NCBI GenBank assembly: GCA_947685225.1
Contig: CANTUV010000014.1
Coordinates: 7,626,001 to 7,690,000, forward strand
DNA: 64,000 nucleotides
Origin: Garcia nutans
Lineage: Eukaryota > Streptophyta > Magnoliopsida > Malpighiales > Euphorbiaceae
Direction of reading: 5' to 3'
The notes below the pieces were generated by a model. It saw only the letters and a list, made by a program, of their open reading frames with translations. It did not search any database and was not told the DNA's origin. Position numbers and translations under genes: made by a program. Of this stretch, positions 22,194-31,139 are shown piece after piece (position 1 is the stretch's first letter; every line of letters begins with the position of its first letter).

Positions 22194-24097
22194 TAGCTTG
22201 GAAGATAGCAGATATCAAGGGGATTAGTTCTTCCTATTGCACTCACAAGATACTAATGGAAGATGAATTCAAGCCAGTATTGCAACCACAGAGGAGACTG
22301 AACCCAAAGATGAAAGATGTAGTGAAGGCTGAAGTGATAAAACTACTTGATGCAGGGATTATATATCCGATCTCGGATAGTTCTTGGGTGAGCCCAGTAC
22401 AAGTAGTACCGAAGAAAGGAGGGATGACTGTGATCCCTAATGAAAATGATGAGCTGATTCCAACAAGAACAGTTACTGGTTGGAGGGTTTGCATTGACTA
22501 CAGAAAATTAAATGATGCAACTAGAAAGGATCACTTTCCTTTACCCTTCATTGATCAGATGTTGGAGAGGTTATCCGGCCATGAATACTACTGCTTTTTG
22601 GATGGCCTTTCAGGCTATTTACAAATTCCCATTGCACCGGAAGACCAAGAGAAGACTACATTCACCTGCCCATATGGGACATTTGCATATCGAAGAATGC
22701 CATTCGGGTTATGTAATGCACCTGCAACTTTCCAAAGGTGCATGATAGCAATCTTTGATGAACTCATAGAAGACATTATGGAGGTGTTTATGGATGATTT
22801 CTCAGTCTATGGCAGCTCATTTGAAAAATGTTTGGAAAACCTTGAGAGGGTTTTGATGAGATGTGAGGAAACCAATTTGGTGCTTAATTGGGAGAAGTGT
22901 CATTTCATGGTTCAAGAAGGAATCGTGTTGGGACATAAGATTTCAAGCAAAGGCATTGAGGTGGATCAGGCAAAGATAGACATTATTGAGAAGCTTCCAC
23001 CACCCACATCTGTGAAAGCCATCAGAAGTTTCCTAGGGCATGCGGGTTTTTATCGAAGGTTCATTCGAGATTTCTCTAAGATAGCCCGTCCATTGACAAG
23101 ACTCCTTGAGAAGGATGTCGATTTTGTTTTTGATGAGGAATGCCTGAGAGCATTCACGACCCTGAAGGAGAAATTGACCCATGCTCCAATCATGGTAGCT
23201 CCTAATTGGAATCTACCATTTGAACTGATGTGTGATGCAAGTGACTTTGCAGTAGGAGCAGTCTTGGGCCAACGCAAAGAGAAATACTTCCAGCCAATCT
23301 ATTATGCGAGCAAGACCTTGAATGCAGCTCAAGCCAATTACACAACTACAGAGAAAGAGCTGCTAGCTGTGGTTTTTGCTTTTGACAAGTTTAGATCGTA
23401 TCTAATCTTGTCAAGGGTGATTGTGTATACAGACCATTCAGCTTTAAGGTACTTATTCGCGAAAGTTGATGCTAAACCTAGACTAATCCGATGGGTTTTG
23501 TTGTTGCAGGAATTCGACTTAATAATTCAAGATAAGAAGGGAGCCGAAAATCTTGCAGCGGATCATCTCTCTCGCTTGGAGAATCCAACCCTAGAGAAAC
23601 TTGAAGAAGGGGACATTGATGATCACTTCCCCGATGAACAGCTATACGCCATGGTAAGTGAGGTAAGTGGTTTAAATTTTGAAACACCATGGTTTGCAGA
23701 CTTTGCAAATTATTTAGCTGTTAGGGAACTCCCTAAGGACCTAACTTATCAAGCAAAGAAGAAATTCTTTTCTGATCTAAAGTATTATTTTTGGGAGGAT
23801 CCCTTTTTGTTTAAGTTGTGTAAGGATCACATGATCCGAAGATGTGTGGCATGGCCCGAATCAATGAACATCCTTAGTGAATGCCATGCCGGACCAGCTG
23901 GTGGTCATATGGGGGCAAATAGAACTGCTCAAAAGGTACTAGAATCAGGATTCTATTGGCCCACTTTGTTTAAAGATAGCTACGAATTTGTAGTTCGCTG
24001 TGATCAATGCCAAAGGGCTGGAAACATTTCATCTCGTGATGAGATACCCCAAAATGGGATCCTAGTTTGTGAAATTTTTGATGTTTGGGGGGATTGA
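22136..24097 (+). CDS. pol: Athila reverse transcriptase, RNase H and integrase N-terminus
   Basis: A long frame offset from the protease frame. RT motifs include VSPVQVVPKKGG, WRVCIDYRKLNDATRKDHF, the LDGLSGYLQIPI box and the catalytic FMDDFSVYG near 22787. RNase H shows MCDASDFAVGAVLG, TTTEKELLAVV, YTDHSALRYL and AADHLSRLE. An HHCC zinc-binding integrase N-terminus ends in CDQC near 24012. The enzymes copy element RNA to DNA and prepare insertion. The frame ends at 24097 after an extra G in a G-run (24089-24094), just before the first catalytic Asp of the integrase core. Spacing to gag and ORF3 is as expected for Athila. Confidence 0.92.
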   Translation, partial: LSSKQKEKLIQLLQKHKQVIAWKIADIKGISSSYCTHKILMEDEFKPVLQPQRRLNPKMKDVVKAEVIKLLDAGIIYPISDSSWVSPVQVVPKKGGMTVIPNENDELIPTRTVTGWRVCIDYRKLNDATRKDHFPLPFIDQMLERLSGHEYYCFLDGLSGYLQIPIAPEDQEKTTFTCPYGTFAYRRMPFGLCNAPATFQRCMIAIFDELIEDIMEVFMDDFSVYGSSFEKCLENLERVLMRCEETNLVLNWEKCHFMVQEGIVLGHKISSKGIEVDQAKIDIIEKLPPPTSVKAIRSFLGHAGFYRRFIRDFSKIARPLTRLLEKDVDFVFDEECLRAFTTLKEKLTHAPIMVAPNWNLPFELMCDASDFAVGAVLGQRKEKYFQPIYYASKTLNAAQANYTTTEKELLAVVFAFDKFRSYLILSRVIVYTDHSALRYLFAKVDAKPRLIRWVLLLQEFDLIIQDKKGAENLAADHLSRLENPTLEKLEEGDIDDHFPDEQLYAMVSEVSGLNFETPWFADFANYLAVRELPKDLTYQAKKKFFSDLKYYFWEDPFLFKLCKDHMIRRCVAWPESMNILSECHAGPAGGHMGANRTAQKVLESGFYWPTLFKDSYEFVVRCDQCQRAGNISSRDEIPQNGILVCEIFDVWGD

Positions 24098-24968
24098 CTT
24101 TATGGGACCATTTCCCAACTCTTTTGGCAACAAATATATTTTGGTAGCTATTGATTATGTGTCTAAATGGCCTGAAGCCCAAGCCTTGGCAACCAATGAT
24201 GCTAGGGTTGTAGTGCAATTTTTGAAGAAATTATTTTCTCGATTTGGCACGCCAAAAGCAATTATCAGTGATAGGGGTACTCATTTTTGTAACACTCAGC
24301 TTGAAAAGGTTTTAAATAGATTAGGAGTTACACACAGGTTTGCTACTCCTTATCACCCCCAAACCAGTGGCCAAGTCGAGAACACAAATAGGGAAATCAA
24401 ACGAATTCTGGAAAAATCTGTTGAACGATCCCGAAAGGATTGGTCTAAGTAATTGGACAATGCTCTATGGGCTTTCAGAACTGCTTTTAAAACTCCCTTA
24501 GGCACTACACCATTTAGATTGGTATATGGAAAAGCTTGCCATTTACCTGTTGAGATAGAACATCATGCATATTGGGCAATAAAACAGATTAATCTTGATC
24601 TAGCTTGTGCAGGTGAAAGGCGAAAATTACAGGTAAATGAACTAGACGAGTGGAGGTTGCAAGCTTATGACAATGCAAGGATGTATAAGGAACGTACCAA
24701 GAGATGGCATGATGCTCACATCAAGAAACAGAAAGATTTTCAAGCAGGAGATCAGGTATTGCTGTATAATTCAAGGCTCCGACTCTTTCCAGGTAAGTTG
24801 AAATCTCGATGGTCCGGTCCTTTTACTGTCAAGGAAGTTTTTCCTTACGGAGTGGTTGAAATAAGCCACCCGGAAAAAGGAGGTTTCAAAGTCAATGGGC
24901 ACAGGCTCAAATCTTATTTTGGAGGGAAAATACAGGCCTTCAAGGAGGTTTTACACCTCCAAGATTAG
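24089..24968 (+). pseudogene. pol: Athila integrase core and C-terminus, broken by frameshift and TAA
   Basis: After the G-run frameshift, the integrase core continues with the catalytic Asp in GIDFMGPF, the second Asp in SDRGTHF and the Glu in GQVENTNREIKRIL. A TAA at 24450-24452 interrupts (WSK then LDNALWAFRTAFKTPLG in the same frame). The C-terminal GPY/F module SRWSGPFTVKEVFPYGVVEI follows. There is no chromodomain, which separates it from chromoviruses and fits Athila/Tat. DDE spacing looks normal, so the domain was intact until recently. Confidence 0.88.
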
Positions 24969-25149
24969 GGACATTCGTCCAACCGTCCAACTAATACGAC
25001 GTTAAAGAAGTGCTGGGTGGGAGGTAACCCACCGTCTTTATGTTTATGTTTGTTTTGTCATTTTGTTTTAACTTTCTTTTCTTGAAGGGGTGGTTGTTGT
25101 TTTACCTAATTTGAAGTTGCAGAGAGAATTTGATTTTTGGTGAATAAAT

Positions 25150-25580
25150 TGAGAACACGCCCGTGTCTGTGGGCGTGTCATTATGTTTCTCAGGCAGTAG
25201 CTATTACATGCCCATGGACACGCCCGTGTCTATGAGAGTGTCGTTTTATTTTTCAAACAGAAGCTATCACACGCCCATGGACACTACTGTGTCCATGGCC
25301 GTGTCCTTTTAAAAAAAATTTTCAAAATTCAAATTTTGAACTGGGCACGCCCCAGGAACACGCCCAAACTAGTGGGCGTGTTGATTGCATATGTGTCACA
25401 GTATGTATGACACGCTCATGAGCACGCCCGTGTTTATGGGCGTGTAAATTGAAATTTCATCCAGTAGCTGTGACACGCCCAGGGACACGCCCGTGTCCAA
25501 GAGCGTGTCACGTAAACTGGCTTTTAAATCGTGGGGCATGCCCATCAACACGGGCGTGTCTCTGGGCGTGTTGACGTTTT
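25150..25580 (+). repeat. internal palindrome array related to the LTR array
   Basis: Multiple ACACGCCC...GGGCGTGT palindromes with spacers containing CAGTAGCTGTGACACGCCCA, shared with the LTR array. Units are less regular, and several are doubled (CACGCCCGTGTCTGTGGGCG). The array sits between pol and a TATA box ahead of ORF3. Confidence 0.85.
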
Positions 25581-25581
25581 C

Positions 25582-25589
25582 TATATATA
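25582..25589 (+). promoter_or_regulatory. candidate internal TATA box for Athila ORF3
   Basis: TATATATA in CTATATATAGCCCC, right after the internal palindrome array and 50-200 bp before a CT-rich leader (ATCTTCTCTCATTTTCTCTC). It is better placed than the LTR TATA candidate. This suggests a separate ORF3 transcript; inference only. Confidence 0.5.
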
Positions 25590-25780
25590 GCCCCACGCCC
25601 ATTTTTCCGAAAAAACTCAAATCTTCTCTCATTTTCTCTCAAATTTTTTGCGTTTTCACCGGTTAATTCACACACCCATTCGGTTTTCGAAGAATTTCTA
25701 CCCCGGCTTGCATTATTGGCGTGTGATTTCTCATTTTTTCCATTGCAACTACTCATTTTCACTTGGATTCGCGATTTCAG

Positions 25781-26407
25781 GTACGAGAACTGATCTTTTT
25801 CGATTTTTCTTTGTTTTGTTTAGTTTTTCTTTCGTTTTTCATATACATTTCTTGTAATTGCTGGTGTTCACCATGATATTTGAAATTTCATGATTTGTTT
25901 GCTTTATTCCGGTGTTTTAAATTTTTGTGGCGTTTGATTTTAATTGTCATTTTGAACTACCGTTTGATTCGGATTTTGTTTGGTTTAGATTTGTTTTGAA
26001 TTGTTGATTAATCAAATAATATGTTGTTTTAATTGTAATTGTTTTGTTAAGTAATCATTTGCGTTATTCCGTTGTGATATTATTGTGTTGATTAATCAAA
26101 TAGTTGTTTTTATTCTCGTTACTTGTGATTTATGAATAAAATGTTGATCGAATAATCATTTGCGTTATTTTGTTGTGTTATTTGAAATTGAATAATATGT
26201 TGGTTTTGAAATTGTTTGATTAATCCTAGTACTTGTGGTTTATGGATAATATGTTGATTTGGTGATTGGCTTTATTGTGTGTTTATCGTTCGGGTTGGTT
26301 TATTGCTTGCGATTAATTGAGGTATTTGGTTCTAGGTGGATTGCGTTGTTTAGCCTGCATTTTGATATGTTTTCGTTATTGACGAGCCATTTAATTTATT
26401 CTTGCAG
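25781..26407 (+). other. probable intron in the ORF3 leader
   Basis: Donor TTTCAG|GTACGAG and acceptor TTATTCTTGCAG|ATT enclose 627 bp of T-rich, plant-intron-like DNA. The acceptor is 11 bp before the ORF3 ATG. Splicing would remove upstream ATGs and place ORF3 first on its mRNA. Confidence 0.55.
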
Positions 26408-26418
26408 ATTTATCAAAA

Positions 26419-27882
26419 ATGGGCCCTCGCAAGCAATCATCATCCCAGCTTCCAGCCAAACGGGCCCGAGGGGAGGGCAGTTCCAGCCAGCCTGCTACCC
26501 GCCCAACTTCTAAATTCATGGCGGGACATAAGTGCCTTAAATTCTCCAACGGCGAGGAACGACGACGGTTCGAGTTGTTTGGCAACAAAGAATGGTCGGC
26601 ACCTCGGTACCTAGACTGGGAGGCTATGGAAATGGTTAATATTGCTGCAGAAGTGAAAGAGATGATTGATCAACCGGGGTGGGGACAGCTCTTCTCTATC
26701 CACGAGCCTTCATACCGAGAGCTTACACTTGAGTTTTACTACACCTTTCAGTTCCAGAAGACCAAAATCTCCATCACTGAGCCGACAATTAAATTCCGAC
26801 TGGGAGGGCAGAGGTTCCACATGAGCATTAACGACCTTGGGGTACATCTCGGGTTGTATACTGAAGAGGAGGTCCAGACCACCGATTATCTAAGTTCCGA
26901 GTTGGATTTTGCTGAGTATGATGTTGTTCCGCCTCGGGTTTGGCATGACTTTGCACCCACTGCAGATAGATATTAGCCCAAGGTCTCCAAAGCATCCAAC
27001 TTCAGTTCTTTCCCCTGCCGGGTGGTGCATAATTTGTTGGTTCACACACTTACAGCCAGACTGAGCAGTACAGGGGTGGTGACCTTGAGGGGTCTGTTCT
27101 TTCTGCACTGCATGCAACATAAGATCCGGTGCAATGTAACCCATGCCATCACCCATTTCTTCCATGAGCAGTCTCGGAAGGGAGCTTCAGGTGCTTTACA
27201 CGGTGGCATGTATGTCACGAGACTTGCTCAATGGCTGGGTGTGTTAGATGGTTGCCTCCCTATGACGGTGGACGGTATGCCCAAGATATTGGGTATGGAC
27301 ACACTGAAGAGGTTGAACAGGGAACAGGTAGCTGGGCTGCGGGCTGCTCCTATGGATTCAGATTTACCAGAGGCGGCTCCTTCTGCTCCTACCTCCGATA
27401 TACCACCACCTCCACCGTCAGATTATCCTGCTGGACCTTCTGCTGCTGGACCATCTGCTGCTGGACCATCGGATGCTGCTGCACCTTCTTCTTCTGCCGG
27501 GCCTTCCTTTGTCCAGCCTCCTGCATTCCGAGATTGGCGGCAGTCAATTAATGAGGAGTGGGATGATGACAGGAAACCCACCGAGTTTGAGCGCCAGATG
27601 TGTCGGATGGAAGGTATGATTAACAATATCGCTCTGAACCAGAATATGATCTTAATCCAGCAGGAAGACTTCCAAGCCCAGTTAGATCACGAGATCTTGA
27701 GGCGACAGTGGCTAGAGCAATCCATGTTGGAGTTTTGGCGGTATCAGGGATTTCACCCTTCGCAGCCACCACCTTCACCCTATCAGCCACCTGCCCGTGC
27801 ACCGGCACCTGCACCTACACCTGCACCGGAACCCTCTCCACCAGTTGATGTCTCCGATGATGATGAGACCAGCAGTGATTAG
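26419..27882 (+). CDS. Athila ORF3 (env-position ORF, Athila ORF/plant-transposon domain), one in-frame TAG
   Basis: A frame of 487 codons plus stop, interrupted only by TAG at 26974-26976. The N-terminus is basic (PRKQSSSQLPAKRARGEGSS). A globular region with LTLEFYYTFQFQKTKIS and FRLGGQRFHMSINDLGVHLG resembles the Athila ORF1/putative plant transposon domain families (name from memory). An Ala-Gly-Pro-Ser repeat (AGPSAAGPSAAGPS), a coiled-coil-like stretch and a Pro/Ala-rich tail ending DVSDDDETSSD follow. No convincing transmembrane segments or signal peptide were seen, so it is env-like in position only. Function is unknown. The TAG sits where CAG is one C-to-T change away. Confidence 0.75.
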
Positions 27883-29087
27883 CCACAATTTTTATTTTAT
27901 TTTGATGTCGTCCTTTATTTCTTTACTTATTTAATACGCTTTTTAGTTTTTCTTCTTTTACGTGCTTTTGGATTAGTATTATTATTATTATTTTCTTTAG
28001 CATTGTTTCGTTTCTTTATTTATTTATATATATTAACCTTGTTTTGAGTACATTGTAGAATACTATTTTGCTGCAATACCTCCTTCACCGCACTCTTGGC
28101 ACCGTACTCATTTTCATCCACTCATGGACTTGAAAAAGGGCAGTAATTATCTCTCTTCATTGAGGACAATGTGCATCTTAAGTAAGGGGGAGAGGTATAC
28201 TTTATTGAATAAATTTCTACTTCATTTTTTTGATTCATTTGTCTCAATTAATGCCTGCTAAGTAAGCTAAATTGTTATGATAAGTATAATTTGATGTGAT
28301 TTCCCTTTACATGTTAAACTAATTTGAAATTTCATAAATGACAATTTCTTGAGGATAACTTAGTGATTTCAATCAATTGGTGAGGATCGATTGTAATGGC
28401 TTTAGTTAAGTTGTGGATCGATCGAAATTGGAACATTACTAGAGTTTAAAACCTTAGTTACATTTTTTAGCATAATATAATTCCGTAGATTCTTGAGTCG
28501 GACTTGGTACGACCCTTAAGTTTATGACCCTTGAATAAAAATAACTAAAATAAATAATTCTAAGGAGTTTTGAAAATTTTTCCCTGTTCCGCTGATTTTG
28601 ACTACAAATGAGTTAGAATCATGAATAGTGCTAGTAGCCATTTGAACGGTGATTCTGGCTGAGTAACCGAGGGTCGGCATCACAAATGTTTACCTTCGCG
28701 TCAAAAGGCTAGTATCAGTTCAAACAAGTCGGGCTCCTTAAAACATCAAATGTCATACCTGAAAAAAAATAAAAAAATAAAAAAATTGAGGGTTAGAATG
28801 CTTAAGAGAAAACTCACGTTTTTCGCACTTTGATCATGGCATTTGAATTTGCTGGAATTTTATGCTCAATTTTTTAACTCTGGATTTTTAGGTTTTAGGT
28901 AATGTGAAATTTTTATTTTGAAACTTCTTGATTCAGCTGTTATGATTGTGAATTATTTTGATTGAGAAAGTGAGGTTATCCGATTCGAGCATTGTCAAAA
29001 CTTTATTTTTCTTTTTGAATATAGAGGGAGTCTGTCATTTATGCTTATTACAGTAATTTAGTTTGCTTGAGGACAAGCAAAAACTCA
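27883..29087 (+). other. Athila 3' untranslated region
   Basis: No ORF. It contains a short ATT repeat (about 27974-27995) and a duplicated module in which a TTGAGGACAA... segment precedes a G-rich purine tract: once at 28160-28195 and again at 29067-29101, the latter being the real PPT. Confidence 0.7.
28184..28195 (+). other. second, internal PPT-like purine tract
   Basis: AAGGGGGAGAGG preceded by GAGGACAATGTGCATCTTAAG, paralleling the context of the terminal PPT 0.9 kb downstream. It may be a remnant of an old terminus or a central PPT. Confidence 0.5.
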
Positions 29088-29101
29088 AGTGTAGGGGAAT
29101 T
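29088..29101 (+). other. polypurine tract for plus-strand priming (Athila)
   Basis: AAGTGTAGGGGAATT directly abuts the 3' LTR start at 29102. It is the expected position for the PPT of an LTR retrotransposon. Confidence 0.75.
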
Positions 29102-30782
29102 TGATAAGTACACAATTAATGATATTTTATTCTCATTTCTTAATATGATTATTATCAAATTGAGTTTAATTTGTTTGTTCAAAGTGCAATTTAAGGATAA
29201 TTTCAGGAATTCTCGATAAATTGAGGCTTTTGGTCATTTCGGAGCAATTACGGATGAAAGTAGAAGAAAAGAGCAAAATCAGTCAATGGACACGCCCACG
29301 AACACGGGCGTGTCGTTAGGCGTACCCCTGTTACTGCATTCAGTGGATATGACACGTCCAGTTGCATAGGCGTGTCATCAAACGTGCCATTTGCCCAAAG
29401 TCACAGTAGCTGCGACACGCCCAGGACCACGGGCGTGTCAATGAGCGTGTAATTCATCCAGACTCACAGTAGCTATCACACGTCCAGTACCACGGGCGTG
29501 CCAAGGAACGTGCCTTTTATTCAGACTTACAGTAGCTATGACACGCCCAGTAACACGGGCGTGTCAGTGGACGTGCCTTTGGTTCAAGATCACAGTGCCT
29601 ATGACACGCCCAGTGACATGGGCGTGTCAGTGGTCGTGTCACCTGTCGAAAAGAGAGATTCTTTGCACTGATTGGGGAATAAGTGGGGGACAACAGCTGG
29701 CCTTTGTCAAAAAGAAAGAACAAGAAAAAGAGAGCTTGCCTAAATCAAGGGAAAGAGTGATGAACCAAGGGAAAGTGGTAGACAATGGATGGGTGGAGTG
29801 AGCTGGAGGTATGGGCTGGAGGTTTGGAAGGGATTAAAAAGAAAAGAGAGGGAGAAGAACAGCAGTTTTTGGCTGGAGCATTTCTGGAAACAGAGAAGAA
29901 AGAAGAGAAGGAAGAGCTATTTGCTGGAGCAAGGAGAAGGGTCTTGAGCTGAGATTGAAGGAAGATCAACACCATACTCAAGCCCTAAACCAAGAATCAA
30001 GAGCTCAAGTGAAGAAATACAGATTCACTGCCATGAATTGTTTGGCTTCTCTTACTCATTTATCTTACTCTGTTTTTCTAGCTGTTAATATGAACTAAAT
30101 CTTTCTCTATCTAGATATTGATGGACCCTAGCCAATTTGTATGAATTGAACAATTGTATTCAGTTGAATCAATTAATTGAGTTATTTTATTCTTATGATA
30201 CTTGTTGTTATTTCCAACTGATAATAGCATGCTTGTTGATTGGTTATTATTTTCATATTATTGACTTGAGAAAGCTTGATGTGAATTAAATACTCATAAG
30301 GATTGAGGATTGATTGGGGTACTAGAGATAGACCTACAAGATCCTTTGGTTTATAGTTCCTTGTCATTAATGCATGATCTATTTAATTGTGTTTTGAGAA
30401 GAGATTCCAGCACTCTACTTAGTGATTAGGGATTAATCCACTCGAGAGAGGCTTTAATCTAAGTTAGAGGAATGCCAATTCAATTTGATTAAACGATTTA
30501 GCTGAATGGATTGTTTATAAATATCACTGAGGCTAGGGGGATTCAATATCTGGATAGTTCTTTCATTATAAACCTTTTGTACACAGCATTTAATTTCCTT
30601 TCATTCATTAATTAGTTGATTTTAGTTACAACACATCACACAACTATTAATTCGCTAAACAACGATTAAGATTTGCACTAGTACTTGGCCTTGTCCCTAG
30701 AGGAACGACATTCACTCACTATTATATTACTTGAGCGACCCGTGCACTTGCGGTAATTGCATATAGCATACGGCACGCATCA
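29102..30782 (+). repeat. Athila 3' LTR (1681 bp)
   Basis: Same length and ends as the 5' LTR. About 15 single-base differences were counted by eye: about 10 transitions and 5 transversions, no indels. The palindrome array recurs at 29289-29641 and the TATA candidate at 30516-30523. Confidence 0.95.
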
Positions 30783-30787
30783 CACTC
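30783..30787 (+). other. target-site duplication CACTC (right copy)
   Basis: Identical to 17766-17770 and directly adjacent to the 3' LTR end. Confidence 0.92.
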
Positions 30788-31060
30788 TCTAGGTGCATTC
30801 AGAAACTAACTAAGCTATTAAATAGAATAAGGTATTTGTGGTCTTGTAAGATTAAGATACAACAGCCTTCCAACCAGTCTACCAAACTTATTAGTATCAA
30901 AAAGTAAAGGAGAAGAATCATTGAATTATTTTATATCAGTAATAAGAGGCATTCTTGCAGGCTTACAAACAAAATAAGCCAGCATCAAAATAACATCTAG
31001 AGTATATTTTCTTTGGTTCAAATACATCCTGTTCTTAGTTATATAAATTTTCAACCCCAA
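30788..31060 (-). pseudogene. Ty1/Copia pol (end of RT), other half of the split element
   Basis: The minus strand contains NQRKYTLDVI, CKPARMPL, FGRLVGRLLYLNLTRPQIPY and FLNAPRE, the standard order at the end of Copia RT. It joins to the 17217-17770 half once the Athila element and one TSD copy are removed. It has stops. The upstream pol part (integrase, protease) is not found; repeats take its place. Confidence 0.78.
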
Positions 31061-31139
31061 AAAATATTCTTGCAGCCTTCCGACCAGTGTCCCTTAGAAG
31101 GGTCAGGAACATGATAACCAGTAGGTGGAGTCATAAATC

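Larger units (their letters stand above)
17771..30782 (+). mobile_element. complete Athila-lineage Ty3/Gypsy LTR retrotransposon (13,012 bp)
   Basis: Two 1681-bp LTRs (17771-19451 and 29102-30782) of equal length flank a tRNA-Asp-type primer site, gag, protease, RT-RNase H, integrase without chromodomain, a third ORF and a purine tract. Lineage evidence is the CxxCGGxH gag knuckle, the DLGAS protease motif, the FMDDF RT box, the GPF integrase tail and an ORF3 resembling the Athila ORF family. By eye I count about 15 substitutions and no indels between the LTRs (about 0.9%), so insertion was recent. It interrupts a Copia element. Coding lesions: a TAG between gag and pol, a frameshift near 22131, an extra G near 24090, a TAA at 24450 and a TAG at 26974. 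Confidence 0.93.

Noticed and set aside
27231..27551. Cys/Thr-rich frame overlapping ORF3
   Set aside because: An out-of-frame shadow of the Ala-Gly-Pro-Ser repeat in ORF3.
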